The notes under the pieces were generated by a model. That model was not told the DNA's origin and ran no database searches. It was given only the letters and a program-made list of their open reading frames with translations. The position numbers were made by a program, and so were the translations under genes. Shown here in pieces: positions 9,817 through 18,027 of a stretch of 64,000 nucleotides of DNA. This DNA is from Citreimonas salinaria (GTDB taxonomy: Bacteria; Pseudomonadota; Alphaproteobacteria; Rhodobacterales; Rhodobacteraceae), in contig NZ_FNPF01000007.1 of assembly GCF_900107235.1 (NCBI RefSeq), positions 62,001-126,000 on the forward strand. Reading direction: 5' to 3'. Positions within the stretch are counted from its first letter, which is position 1; each line of letters starts with the position of its first letter.

Positions 9817-11199
9817 ATGACCGCGCCCGTGACCCTGCCACTTTGGCTGTTCATCCTCATCCTGATCTTCGCGGTCGCGGCATTCGCAACGCACTTTCTG
9901 TTTCCGTCCGTGCGCTGGTTCCTGCGCCGCCGGATGCAACGCGCGGTGGATCGCCTGAACCGGCGGCTGGAACGGCCGATTCAGCCGTTCAAGCTGCTGC
10001 GCCGCTACGACCTGATCCAGCGACTGTGCTACGACCCCGAGGTAGCCAGCGCCATCGTTGCCCACGCGCGCGAAACCGGTGTGCGCGAGGACGTGGCCTT
10101 CGAGCGCGCCCGCGCCTACGCGCGCGAGATCGTGCCGTCGTTCTCCGCCTTCACCTATTTCGGCTGGGGCGTCGGGCTGGCGCGACGGCTGTCCAACGCG
10201 CTGTTCCGGGTGCGGCTGCTCCATCACGATTCCGCGGCGTTGCAAGCGATCGACCCGGAGGCGACCGTGGTCTTCGTCATGAACCACCGCAGCAACATGG
10301 ATTACGTGCTCGTCACGCATCTCGTCGCCGATCGGTCGGCGCTGTCCTATGCAGTGGGAGAATGGGCGCACGTCTGGCCGCTCAGTCGGCTCATCCGGTC
10401 GATGGGGGCGTATTTCATCCGTCGGCGCGCGCGCGACATGCTCTATCGCCGCGTCCTGCGGCGCTACGTGCAGATGTCGACCGAGGCCGGCGTGACGCAG
10501 GCCATATTCCCGGAAGGCGGGCTGAGTCTCGACGGACGGGTGAGCCCGCCCAAGAAGGGCCTGCTCAGCTACATCGTCGAAGGCGGCCGACAGGGCGCGC
10601 GCGATATCGTCTTCGTTCCCGTGGCCCTGAATTACGACCGCGTTCTCGAGGATCGCGTGCTGATCGGCGCGGGGCAGGCGGGCACGCGCCGGTTCGACGC
10701 GGGCATCCTGCGCGTCATGCGGGCGGTCCTGCGGCAGGCCTGGCGCAAGCTGACCGGCCGGTTCCGGCGTTTCGGGTATGCCGCGGTCAGCTTCGGCACG
10801 CCGCTTTCGCTGCGCGACGCGCCGGATCTGGCGGCCGACGCCGACGCACTGGCGACGACGCTGATGCAACGGATCGCCGCCATCGTCCCGGTCCTGCCGG
10901 TTCCGCTGGTCGCCTGGCTGCTGATGCAGGCCGAGCGCCAGAGCAGGGAGGAGCTGGAACGCGGCACCGACGCGGCGGTCGCGCGTCTTGGCGACGCCCA
11001 GGTGCATCTGCCACGCGGCAGTAGCGCGGCGGCGGTCGAGGTCGGCCTGCAGGCGCTGACTGGGCGCGGTATCGCCGCTGAACAGGGCGGCCAATACGCC
11101 ATCGTCCCCGAACAGCGCGCGCTGGCCGAGTATTACGCCAACTCAGTCGCTCACCTGATGGAGTGCGATGAGGATAATGCTGCGACTGCTCGGTTATAA
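9817..11199 (+). CDS. PlsC/PlsB-like glycerolipid acyltransferase
   Basis: A 460-residue membrane-associated acyltransferase. Residues 7-28 form an N-terminal transmembrane helix. NHRSNMDY contains the catalytic H-x4-D (His157, Asp162), and FPEGG at 231-235 is the glycerol-phosphate binding motif. It is longer than ordinary PlsC (about 240 residues), with an extra C-terminal helical region, so it may be a PlsB-like glycerol-3-phosphate or 1-acylglycerol-3-phosphate acyltransferase. The exact substrate is uncertain. It lies between ecm and ccr, a placement I recall from related genomes, with no obvious pathway link. Confidence 0.82.
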   Translation: MTAPVTLPLWLFILILIFAVAAFATHFLFPSVRWFLRRRMQRAVDRLNRRLERPIQPFKLLRRYDLIQRLCYDPEVASAIVAHARETGVREDVAFERARAYAREIVPSFSAFTYFGWGVGLARRLSNALFRVRLLHHDSAALQAIDPEATVVFVMNHRSNMDYVLVTHLVADRSALSYAVGEWAHVWPLSRLIRSMGAYFIRRRARDMLYRRVLRRYVQMSTEAGVTQAIFPEGGLSLDGRVSPPKKGLLSYIVEGGRQGARDIVFVPVALNYDRVLEDRVLIGAGQAGTRRFDAGILRVMRAVLRQAWRKLTGRFRRFGYAAVSFGTPLSLRDAPDLAADADALATTLMQRIAAIVPVLPVPLVAWLLMQAERQSREELERGTDAAVARLGDAQVHLPRGSSAAAVEVGLQALTGRGIAAEQGGQYAIVPEQRALAEYYANSVAHLMECDEDNAATARL

Positions 11200-11319
11200 A
11201 GTTGCTCAGATAAGCAGCTGAACTGTTGCAAAGTTACCTTTTCGGCCTTAAGTCGAAGTTGGCCCCGCGCGATTCTGCACCGCGGCGTGGCGTGGACACG
11301 ACTTTGACAGGAGGCCGTC

Positions 11320-12606
11320 ATGGCTTTGGACAGGCAACCGGGCATCGCCCAGTACGACGCGCCCGAGAAGGATCTCTACGAGATCGGCGAGATGCCCCCG
11401 ATGGGTTACGTGCCGAAGAAGATGTATGCTTGGGCGATCCGGCGCGAGCGTCACGGAGAGCCCGAGACGAGTTTCCAGGTCGAGGTCGTCGACACCTGGG
11501 ACGTGGATTCCAACGAGGTTCTGGTGCTCGTGATGGCTGCGGGCGTGAACTACAACGGTGTCTGGGCTGGAAAGGGCGTTCCGATCAGTCCGTTCGATGG
11601 CCACGGCCAGCCTTACCACATCGCCGGTTCCGACGCGTCGGGCATCGTGTGGAAGGTCGGCGCGGCAGTGCGGAACTGGAAAGTTGGCGACGAGGTCGTC
11701 ATCCACTGCAACCAGGACGACGGCAACGACGAGGAATGCAACGGCGGCGACCCGATGTTCTCGCCCACGCAGCGGATCTGGGGTTACGAGACTCCGGACG
11801 GCAGCTTCGCTCAGTTCACGAAGGTGCAGGCGCAGCAGCTCATGCCCCGGCCGCGCCACCTGACCTGGGAGGAAAGCGCCTGCTACACCCTGACGTTGGC
11901 CACTGCCTATCGGATGCTGTTCGGTCACCACCCGCATGAACTGAAGCCCGGCCAGAACGTGCTGGTCTGGGGGGCATCCGGCGGCCTCGGTTCCTACGCG
12001 ATCCAGCTGGCCAACACCGCCGGCGCGAACGCGATCGGCGTGATCTCGGACGAAAGCAAGCGGCAGTTCGTCTTGGACCAAGGCGCAAAGGGCGTCATCA
12101 ATCGCAAGGAATTCTCCTGCTGGGGCCAAATGCCCACCGTGAACACGCCCGAATACAACGCCTGGCTGAAAGAGGCGCGCAAGTTCGGCAAGGCGATCTG
12201 GGACATCACCGGCAAGGGCGTGAATGTCGACATGGTGTTCGAACATCCGGGCGAGGCGACCTTCCCGGTCTCGACGCTGGTCTGCAAGAAGGGCGGCATG
12301 GTGGTGATCTGCGCGGGGACCAGCGGGTTCAACTGCACCTTCGACGTGCGCTACATGTGGATGCACCAGAAGCGCCTGCAGGGGTCGCACTTCGCGCATC
12401 TCAAGCAGGCGGCGTCGGCAAATCGGCTGATGATCGAACGGCGGCTCGACCCGTGCATGTCCGAGGTCTTCCCTTGGGCCGAGATCCCCGCGGCGCATAC
12501 CAAGATGATGAAGAACGAGCATAAGCCCGGCAATATGGCTGTCCTCGTTCAGGCGCCTCGCACCGGATTGCGGACGTTCGAGGATGCGCTGGACGCGGGG
12601 CGCTGA
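11320..12606 (+). CDS. ccr: Crotonyl-CoA carboxylase/reductase
   Basis: A 428-residue medium-chain dehydrogenase/reductase that reductively carboxylates crotonyl-CoA to ethylmalonyl-CoA with NADPH and CO2, the key step of the ethylmalonyl-CoA pathway. It has the long Ccr N-terminus (EIGEMPPMGYVPKKMYAWAI), NYNGVWAGKG, the nucleotide-binding LVWGASGGLGSYAIQLA, and FEHPGEATFPVS followed by the family-specific VRYMWMHQKRLQGSHFA. Ordinary quinone or enoyl reductases lack this N-terminus. AGGAGG is seven bases before the ATG. Its own 120-bp leader separates it from the acyltransferase. Confidence 0.96.
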   Translation: MALDRQPGIAQYDAPEKDLYEIGEMPPMGYVPKKMYAWAIRRERHGEPETSFQVEVVDTWDVDSNEVLVLVMAAGVNYNGVWAGKGVPISPFDGHGQPYHIAGSDASGIVWKVGAAVRNWKVGDEVVIHCNQDDGNDEECNGGDPMFSPTQRIWGYETPDGSFAQFTKVQAQQLMPRPRHLTWEESACYTLTLATAYRMLFGHHPHELKPGQNVLVWGASGGLGSYAIQLANTAGANAIGVISDESKRQFVLDQGAKGVINRKEFSCWGQMPTVNTPEYNAWLKEARKFGKAIWDITGKGVNVDMVFEHPGEATFPVSTLVCKKGGMVVICAGTSGFNCTFDVRYMWMHQKRLQGSHFAHLKQAASANRLMIERRLDPCMSEVFPWAEIPAAHTKMMKNEHKPGNMAVLVQAPRTGLRTFEDALDAGR

Positions 12607-12673
12607 ACCCTGCGCCGGCCTGCCGCGAATCACCCACCGCCGGAGGCGGATGGACATCGGCGGCGGGGCGGCG

Positions 12674-12694
12674 CCAAGCCTTCCAAGGACTTGG
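12674..12694. terminator. Imperfect hairpin downstream of ccr
   Basis: Inverted repeat with arms CCAAG and CTTGG around a central CCTTCCAAGG, 68 bases after the ccr stop and inside the 200-bp gap to the quorum-sensing genes. No T-run follows. It may end ccr transcription or be a binding site. Confidence 0.25.
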
Positions 12695-12769
12695 AAATTG
12701 CCGCCTCGCTATTTCTGGGGAGTAAGAATGTGCGAATATCTAGCCCAATCCGCTCATGCTAGAGTTGTC

Positions 12770-12785
12770 TTAATTGGTCGTTAAC
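12770..12785 (+). promoter_or_regulatory. CtrA-type box upstream of the luxR genes
   Basis: TTAA at 12770-12773, seven bases, then TTAAC at 12781-12785: an exact match to the alphaproteobacterial CtrA full site TTAA-N7-TTAAC. It lies 21 bp before the ATG at 12807. Binding has not been shown; the match is to the known consensus of the cell-cycle response regulator CtrA. Confidence 0.5.
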
Positions 12786-12806
12786 CACTCTTAAGCGAGG
12801 CTCCCC

Positions 12807-13013
12807 ATGGGACATGACTGGATCTTGGACGTACTCTCCGATCTGAAGGCTTTCGCGCGCGCCAACGACATGCCGACGTTGGCGGCGCATCTCGACGACG
12901 CGTCCTTCGTCGCTCAGGTCGAAATTGCGTCCGCTGCCGAGGGGGATGGCCTTGGGGTACTTGGCAAATGCGCCGCGTCTGGACGCGCTGATCGAAGGAT
13001 TGGAATCCGCTGA
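12807..13013 (+). CDS. Small protein of unknown function upstream of luxR
   Basis: A 68-residue ORF starting MGHDWILDVLSDLKAFARANDMPTLAAHL, predicted helical and acidic up to about residue 45. I recall similar short proteins directly upstream of luxR genes in related bacteria, but know no function. It overlaps the luxR reading frame by up to 68 bases in another frame, so the two may be translationally coupled. The C-terminal 20 residues lie wholly in the overlap and look unconstrained (Arg/Gly-rich). The start has GCGAGG about 10 bases upstream. Confidence 0.5.
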   Translation: MGHDWILDVLSDLKAFARANDMPTLAAHLDDASFVAQVEIASAAEGDGLGVLGKCAASGRADRRIGIR

Positions 13014-13680
13014 CTCGATCGAGCGGCTTCAGTCCGCGTCGGTCGCCTTCCGCGATTTCTACGGCGTCAATCACGTCGTCTACCACTGGGTTAACAGCGC
13101 AGGCGAGCAATATGGCTGCGGAACATACGACGACGTATGGGTCGATCGGTATCTCGAGAAGGGATACCTGAGGGTCGATCCGGTCATTCAGGGCTGCTAC
13201 CAGAAGTTCCATCCAATCGACTGGAAGCGCCTCGACTGGAGCAGCAAGGCCGCACGCGCCTTTCTTCAGGATGCGATAGCCCACGGGGTCGGCAACCAGG
13301 GCTTCTCCATCCCGATCCGCGGCCCGAACGGCCAGTACGCGTTGTTCACAGTCAGTCACATCTGCTCCGACGAGGAATGGGAGGAATTCACCACCGGACA
13401 CCGACGCGACCTGATCCTGATCGCCCATTGCTTCAACCAGGTGGCGCTGCAGCTCGAACCGGGCCGCGCGCCTGACCAAGGCCAGCCGCTGTCCCCGCGC
13501 GAGGTCGAAGCGATGACGATGCTGGCGATCGGCCTGTCTCGGGCGCAAGCCGCCGACAAGCTGTCGATCTCCGAGCACACGCTACGGGTCTACGTCGAAA
13601 GCGCGCGCTTCAAGCTTGGCGCGCTGAACACCACACACGCGGTCGCACGGGCCCTCAGCCGTGGTCTGATCGTGGTATAG
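12946..13680 (+). CDS. luxR: LuxR-type acyl-homoserine lactone-responsive regulator
   Basis: About 244 residues: an N-terminal autoinducer-binding domain and a C-terminal LuxR helix-turn-helix. The conserved acyl-HSL pocket residues are visible as WVDRY (W-x3-Y), VDP (Asp-Pro), IDW and NQGFSIPIRG. The DNA-binding domain reads LSPREVEAMTMLAIGLS...LSISEHTLRVYVESARFKLG. The start is uncertain: ATG 12946 has GAGGGG almost touching it, TTG 12952 would have better spacing, and TTG 12925 extends it by seven residues. It is followed 135 bp later by luxI, so it is likely the cognate receptor. Confidence 0.9.
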   Translation: MALGYLANAPRLDALIEGLESADSIERLQSASVAFRDFYGVNHVVYHWVNSAGEQYGCGTYDDVWVDRYLEKGYLRVDPVIQGCYQKFHPIDWKRLDWSSKAARAFLQDAIAHGVGNQGFSIPIRGPNGQYALFTVSHICSDEEWEEFTTGHRRDLILIAHCFNQVALQLEPGRAPDQGQPLSPREVEAMTMLAIGLSRAQAADKLSISEHTLRVYVESARFKLGALNTTHAVARALSRGLIVV

Positions 13681-13689
13681 AAGGGCCCG

Positions 13690-13737
13690 TTAAGCCGCCG
13701 GTAACCACGCCGCGCGGTCCTTAATGATGTCGTTAAG
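13690..13737 (+). promoter_or_regulatory. Candidate operators in the luxR-luxI gap
   Basis: Two imperfect dyads lie 79-126 bp before luxI. TTAA-N7-GTAACC at 13690-13706 is one base off the CtrA consensus. CTTAA-TGATGTCG-TTAAG at 13720-13737 is an 18-bp imperfect palindrome. The second could be a CtrA-like site with 8-bp spacing or a lux box, which is also 18-20 bp; I cannot tell which. Confidence 0.35.
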
Positions 13738-13815
13738 AAACTCGGAGCAAAACTCTCCTCATCAGATCAACGCCGCGACGCACCAGCGACCGGCACGACA
13801 CCAAGGGGAAACGAC

Positions 13816-14499
13816 ATGATCCGCTACATCTACGCCGAAGACCTGCACGCCTTCCCGACCCTCGCGCATACGATGTTCCTGGACCGTGCCGACCAGTTCA
13901 AGACCCGCCTCGGCTGGGAAGTCTCGGTCGACGAGCAGGGCTACGAGCGCGACGAATACGACGACCAGAACCCGCTCTACGTGATCTGGGAGAATGCGGA
14001 CGGCACGCATGGCGGGTCGATGCGCCTGCTGCCGACGGTCGGCCAGACCATGGTCAACGACCACTTCCTGCACCTCACCGACGGCGTGCGCATCGAAAGC
14101 CCCTTCATCTGGGAATGCACCCGCTTCTGCCTGTCCCGCGAAGCTACGCCGGGTGTCGCCGCCGCACTGATGCTGGCCGGAGGGGAGGTAATGAAGGAAT
14201 TCGACATCGAGCATTTCGTCGGCGTCTTCGATGCCCGGATGGTCCGCATCTATCGCCGCATCGGTTCGTCGCCGGAAATCCTCGGCAGCCAGGGCGAAGG
14301 CCGCGAGCGCATCTCGGTCGGCCTGTGGGAATTCTCGGGCGAGGCGCAGGCTTCGGTGGCGAAAAGCGCCGGCATCACCCCTGAGATGACCCGCCGCTGG
14401 TTCGAACGTTCGTTCAACGCGACCGAGCCGACCCCGATGATGGACCTCGCCGTCCAAACGATCGCCGCCGCCGCAGCCCCGATGTCGCTGGCCGCATGA
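13816..14499 (+). CDS. luxI: Acyl-homoserine-lactone synthase
   Basis: A 227-residue LuxI-family synthase making N-acyl-homoserine lactone from S-adenosylmethionine and acyl-ACP. The family's invariant N-terminal residues fall at their usual positions: Arg24, Phe28 and Trp34, then Glu44, Asp46, Asp49, Arg70 and the WECTRF motif (Glu100, Arg103). The acyl chain length cannot be read from the sequence. AGGGGAAA precedes the ATG. Pairing with the upstream luxR forms a complete quorum-sensing unit. Confidence 0.95.
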   Translation: MIRYIYAEDLHAFPTLAHTMFLDRADQFKTRLGWEVSVDEQGYERDEYDDQNPLYVIWENADGTHGGSMRLLPTVGQTMVNDHFLHLTDGVRIESPFIWECTRFCLSREATPGVAAALMLAGGEVMKEFDIEHFVGVFDARMVRIYRRIGSSPEILGSQGEGRERISVGLWEFSGEAQASVAKSAGITPEMTRRWFERSFNATEPTPMMDLAVQTIAAAAAPMSLAA

Positions 14500-14629
14500 C
14501 CAACGCCCGGTGACGGGCGGGCAGAGCCCGCTCCACCGGCGGCCGCCAAGGGCCGCGACAGACGACGGGCCGACGACGACGCCGGGTTTGATCTGGCACC
14601 GCTCCGGCCCTGCGGATAGGGTCGCGCGC

Positions 14630-16162
14630 ATGAACGCGCCCGTGATCCAGTTCTCAGACGACCAGGCCCAGGCCTACGATGCCGTGGCGGTCCTGCTGCG
14701 CGACGCGGGCATCGACCTGGAAGACGGGCTGTGCCTGCCCGCGAAGGAAGGCAAGTCCCGGATCCTCGCGCTGACCGGCAAGGCAGGCAGTGGCAAGACG
14801 CTGCTACTGTCGGAACTGGTCAAGGCGCTCGAGGCCGCCGGGGTCGAGACCGTCTCGGGTGACTGGGAAGGCCGCCGCCGGCGTGACCGGCGCACGCTGG
14901 CCGTCCTTGCGCCGACGAACAAGGCCGCGAGCGTGCTGCGCAACCGCGGCGTGCCGGCCACCACGATCCACCGCATCCTCTATACCCCGGTCTACGACCC
15001 GGAATACGAGCGCATCGCCGAATGGCTGATGGGCAACGGCGACAAGCCCGAGATCGAGGACCTGACCCCCGAGGCGCTGGACCGGGCCGAGGCGAGCTAT
15101 CGGGTGCATTCCTCGGTGCCCGCCGCCCTTGCCGCCGCCGGTTTGCGCGGCAGCGATTTCATCACCGGCTGGAAGCGTCGCGAAGAGGCGCTGGACATCG
15201 GCTTCGTCGACGAAGCCTCGATGCTGGACGAACGGCAGGTCGAGGACCTGCAGGAGATCTTCCCGACGTTGCTGCTGTTCGGCGATCCCGCGCAGTTGCC
15301 CCCGGTCAAGGATACCAGCGGTGGCATGGTCTTCGACCGACTGAAGCCGAGCCAGGTGCTGGAACTGAGCCGCATACACCGGCAGGCCGCCGACAATCCG
15401 ATCCTGGACCTCGCCCATGCCTTGGCCGATCCGGACCTGGGTTTCGACGATTTCGAGCGTCTGGTGGCGGAAAAGGCGCGCGCCGACGATCGCGTGCGGC
15501 TGGCCGAGCGGGTCGAGGTCGACCTGATGGCGCGCTCGCCGGTGCTGGTCTGGCGCAACGCCACGCGCATCCGGTTGATCCATGCTTTCCGCAACGTGCA
15601 CGGCGCGCCCGAGGATAGCTTGCTGGAAGGCGAACCGCTGATCTGCGACGGCATTGAGCTGCCGCTGAAGCACCGCAAGAAGCGCTTGGACCTGGAGGCG
15701 CGGGGCCTGATCAAGGGGGCGCAGGTGATCTATCTCGGCCCCGGCCGCAAGCTTGGGTTCTCGAAGCTGCACGTGGTGGGCGCGCCCGAACCGCAGGTCT
15801 CCGCCGCCTCGATCGTCAAGATCGAGAAGCCGGACGCCGAGGAGCCGTTCATCCCCTTCGCCGCGCGCATGGGGGCGACGTTCCTGCACGGCGCCGCGGT
15901 GACGATCCACAAGGCGCAGGGCTCGCAATGGGAGGACGTACAGGTCTTCGCGCCCGACCTGTTCGCCGCCGCCCGCATGGGCCGAAGCGAGGCCGGCCAG
16001 CCGTTGTGGAAGCGCTTGGCATATGTTGCGATCACCCGCGCGCAGGCGCGGCTGCACTGGGTGGTGCGCAACCGGCTGTCGCGTCCCACCGGGCCGCTGC
16101 GGATCGACGACCTGTCGAGTGCGCCGGCGCCGCTGACCCTGTCGGCCGAGCCGGAGGGCTAG
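14630..16162 (+). CDS. RecD-like ATP-dependent helicase / exonuclease domain protein
   Basis: A 510-residue superfamily 1 helicase. Walker A is GKAGSGKT near residue 46, APTNKAASVLR is motif Ia, and DEASMLDERQVEDL is the DE-containing Walker B. FGDPAQLPPV is motif III, and the C-terminal GAAVTIHKAQGSQW with VAITRAQ match UvrD/RecD motifs V-VI. It is usually annotated as ATP-dependent RecD-like DNA helicase or exodeoxyribonuclease V alpha homologue. I see no separate nuclease motif. No recB or recC lies nearby, so it probably works outside RecBCD. The ATG at 14630 gives a natural N-terminus; the longer frame is low-complexity. Confidence 0.85.
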   Translation: MNAPVIQFSDDQAQAYDAVAVLLRDAGIDLEDGLCLPAKEGKSRILALTGKAGSGKTLLLSELVKALEAAGVETVSGDWEGRRRRDRRTLAVLAPTNKAASVLRNRGVPATTIHRILYTPVYDPEYERIAEWLMGNGDKPEIEDLTPEALDRAEASYRVHSSVPAALAAAGLRGSDFITGWKRREEALDIGFVDEASMLDERQVEDLQEIFPTLLLFGDPAQLPPVKDTSGGMVFDRLKPSQVLELSRIHRQAADNPILDLAHALADPDLGFDDFERLVAEKARADDRVRLAERVEVDLMARSPVLVWRNATRIRLIHAFRNVHGAPEDSLLEGEPLICDGIELPLKHRKKRLDLEARGLIKGAQVIYLGPGRKLGFSKLHVVGAPEPQVSAASIVKIEKPDAEEPFIPFAARMGATFLHGAAVTIHKAQGSQWEDVQVFAPDLFAAARMGRSEAGQPLWKRLAYVAITRAQARLHWVVRNRLSRPTGPLRIDDLSSAPAPLTLSAEPEG

Positions 16163-16171
16163 GCCGACGGG

Positions 16172-16212
16172 CGCCGCTCGCGCCTGCGTCGCATCGCCCC
16201 ACCCGCCGTCCC
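16172..16212 (+). repeat. Dispersed intergenic repeat family B, copy 1
   Basis: A 41-bp GC-rich element that starts CGCCGCTCG and ends CCGCCGTCCC. It matches 32783-32827 at 39 of 41 positions, apart from two 2-base insertions there. It fills most of the 82-bp gap between convergent genes (helicase stop at 16162, oxidoreductase stop at 16245). It may act as a terminator or mRNA end element. Confidence 0.6.
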
Positions 16213-16244
16213 ACCCGGTTACGCGCGAACGTTCCGCGCCTCGC

Positions 16245-17261
16245 TCAGATCGCGACGATCTGCTTGCCGCGGTTGCGGCCCTGTAGCAGACCGATGAAGG
16301 CCTCGGGCGCGTTCTCGAGCCCTTCGGCCACGTCTTCGAGGAACGCGATCTCACCCGCCGCGACCTTCGGCGCCATCTCTTGCAGGAATTTGGGATAGTC
16401 GTCCCAGTGGTCGAAGATGATGAAGCCGTCGATGCTCAGCCGTTTGACCAGCACCGCGCGCCAAGTCGCGGGCAGCCGGTCGGCGCTGTCCTCGACCCCG
16501 CCATACCACGCGATCGTGCCGCAAACGGGGATGCGACCGTGGGTGTTCATGAGCGGCAGCACGGCTTCGAGCAGCTTGCCGCCGACGTTCTCCCAGTAGA
16601 TGTCGACCCCGTCCGGCGCGGCCTCGGCCAGCGCCTTCCGCAGAGAGCGCGCGTCGTCGTGCGCGCGGTGGTCCACCGCCGCGTCAAAGCCGAAGGTCTC
16701 GGTCGCAAGCCGGCACTTCTCGGGTCCGCCCGCGACGGCGACCGTGCGCAGCCCCGCGGACTTGGCTAGCTGCCCCACGAGCGAGCCCACCGGCCCGGTC
16801 GCGGCGCCCACCACCAGCGTCTCGCGCTTTTGCGGCCGGCCGTATTTCCGCAAGCCCGTCCAGGCGGTGAAGCCCGGCATGCCCAGCACCCCCAGCGCGG
16901 TGGTCGGCGGCAGGCGATCGTCGAGCTTGCGCAGCTGGTCGCCCGGCAGCACCGCGTGGCTGGCCCAGCCGGTGATGCCGGTGACCATGTCACCCTCGGC
17001 GAACCCGTCGGCGCGCGACGCCACCACCCGGCCGACGCCTTGGCCGGTCATCACCTCGCCCAGCCCGACCGAGGGCGCATAGCTTTTGGCGTCGTCCATC
17101 CGGCCGCGCATGTAGGGGTCCAGCGACAGGTACGTCACCGCGACCAGCACCTCGCCCGGGCCGAGTTCCGGCAGCGGATCGGTCTCCAGCGCGAAATCGT
17201 CGGGTACGGGCATGCCCTTCGGGCGGCGGGCGAGCGTGATGCGGCGCATCTGGTCGGTCAT
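16245..17261 (-). CDS. NADP-dependent oxidoreductase, zinc-free MDR (CurA/leukotriene B4 dehydrogenase-like)
   Basis: A 338-residue medium-chain reductase of the NADP-dependent alkenal/one oxidoreductase group. Features are VTYLSLDPYMRGRM (residues about 44-57), GQGVGRVVAS, VLGMPGFTAWTGLRKYG and the nucleotide motif VVGAATGPVGSLVGQLAK, then YWENVGG. There are no zinc-ligand cysteines. It probably reduces the double bond of an alpha,beta-unsaturated ketone or aldehyde. It is convergent with the helicase gene and divergent from the MaoC gene. The substrate is unknown. Confidence 0.88.
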   Translation of the reverse strand: MTDQMRRITLARRPKGMPVPDDFALETDPLPELGPGEVLVAVTYLSLDPYMRGRMDDAKSYAPSVGLGEVMTGQGVGRVVASRADGFAEGDMVTGITGWASHAVLPGDQLRKLDDRLPPTTALGVLGMPGFTAWTGLRKYGRPQKRETLVVGAATGPVGSLVGQLAKSAGLRTVAVAGGPEKCRLATETFGFDAAVDHRAHDDARSLRKALAEAAPDGVDIYWENVGGKLLEAVLPLMNTHGRIPVCGTIAWYGGVEDSADRLPATWRAVLVKRLSIDGFIIFDHWDDYPKFLQEMAPKVAAGEIAFLEDVAEGLENAPEAFIGLLQGRNRGKQIVAI

Positions 17262-17399
17262 GGATCCTCCGTTCGGGAAAGCGGTTGCACCATCCGGCGC
17301 GTTCCGTTCAGTCTACGTCGACACGGGCCGACGGCAAGGGGAGGGACGGATGCACGGCAAGACGACGCTCCGCGAGGCGACGGCACGGTGGTCGGCGCG

Positions 17400-17843
17400 A
17401 TGATCGGCGACGACCTGCGCGCGCTGCCGCCGCGCAAATCCGGCTGGTTCGTGCTGGACGAGGCGCGCGTCCGGGCCTTCGCCGAGGTGACCGGGGACTG
17501 GCAGTTCGTCCACTTCGACGACGACCGCGCCCGCGCCGAGACGCCCTTCGGTGGCGCCATCGCGCACGGTTTCCTGACGCTGTCGATGCTGTCGGCGATG
17601 TCCTACGAGGTGACCGAGGATCTGCCCGTATTGTCGGCCAGCGTGAATTACGGCTTCGACCGCATCCGCTTCGTCACGCCGGTGCCCGTCGGCAGCCGCA
17701 TCCGCGGCAGCTTTGCCGTGGCCGGGGTGGACGAGGGCGAGGGCTGGCTCAACATCCACTGGGACGTCGAGCTGGAGATCGAGGGCAGCGATCAGCCGGC
17801 GCTGGTGGCGGCCTGGATCACCCGCGCCTTCGTGAAGGACTGA
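17400..17843 (+). CDS. MaoC family (R)-hydratase-like protein
   Basis: A 147-residue single hot-dog protein. Its TGDWQFVHFDDDRA and GGAIAHGFLTLSMLS segments form the MaoC (R)-enoyl-CoA hydratase active site, with Asp and His equivalents (usual D-x4-H in this family; here the loop GDWQFVH). Homologues carry the NodN name. The start is ATG 17400; a GTG at 17388 in frame has a slightly better upstream purine run. It may act on acyl-CoA thioesters; the substrate cannot be inferred. Confidence 0.82.
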   Translation: MIGDDLRALPPRKSGWFVLDEARVRAFAEVTGDWQFVHFDDDRARAETPFGGAIAHGFLTLSMLSAMSYEVTEDLPVLSASVNYGFDRIRFVTPVPVGSRIRGSFAVAGVDEGEGWLNIHWDVELEIEGSDQPALVAAWITRAFVKD

Positions 17844-17929
17844 AAGGACGGCGGAATGACGGGTCTTGCCGGGGTCTTCGCGGCCGGCCGGCGGGATCCT
17901 CGCCGCAGGGATGGCGACGTTCCGGTATC

Positions 17930-18001
17930 GGCGGGGATGAGGTGTCCCACGGTGGGACATCATCCCCGCCTAGTGAAATCAATGGCTTGCAGAGACGGAT
18001 T
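17930..18001 (+). repeat. Dispersed intergenic repeat family A, copy 1 (long hairpin)
   Basis: A long hairpin with outer arms GGCGGGGATGA (17930-17940) and TCATCCCCGCC (17960-17970) and inner arms TGTCCCA-CGG-TGGGACA (17943-17959), with a 2-base bulge. After 8 bases a 23-bp tail starting TCAATGG (17979-18001) matches the second copy (59082-59140, reversed) at 18 of 23 positions. It sits between the convergent MaoC gene and rpe, so it probably also terminates both. Confidence 0.65.
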
Positions 18002-18027
18002 TACCTTCCGATAACGAAGTCCCGAAC

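Noticed and set aside
11238-11250. TTGCAAA-like word upstream of ccr as a PccR/ScfR site
   Set aside because: Only one half copy is present. The described PccR target has two TTTGCAAA words four bases apart, which are not here.
12584-12784. 66-residue ORF between ccr and luxR
   Set aside because: It starts inside ccr, spans the likely terminator and ends in the CtrA box; the sequence has no motif.
13720-13737. Definite lux box upstream of luxI
   Set aside because: An 18-bp dyad is present, but it lacks the known lux-box core, and its TTAA arms fit the CtrA family as well. Kept only as a candidate operator.
17212-17403. 63-residue ORF before the MaoC gene
   Set aside because: It covers the promoter region of two divergent genes, no family is visible, and its end overlaps the MaoC start only by chance (ATGA).
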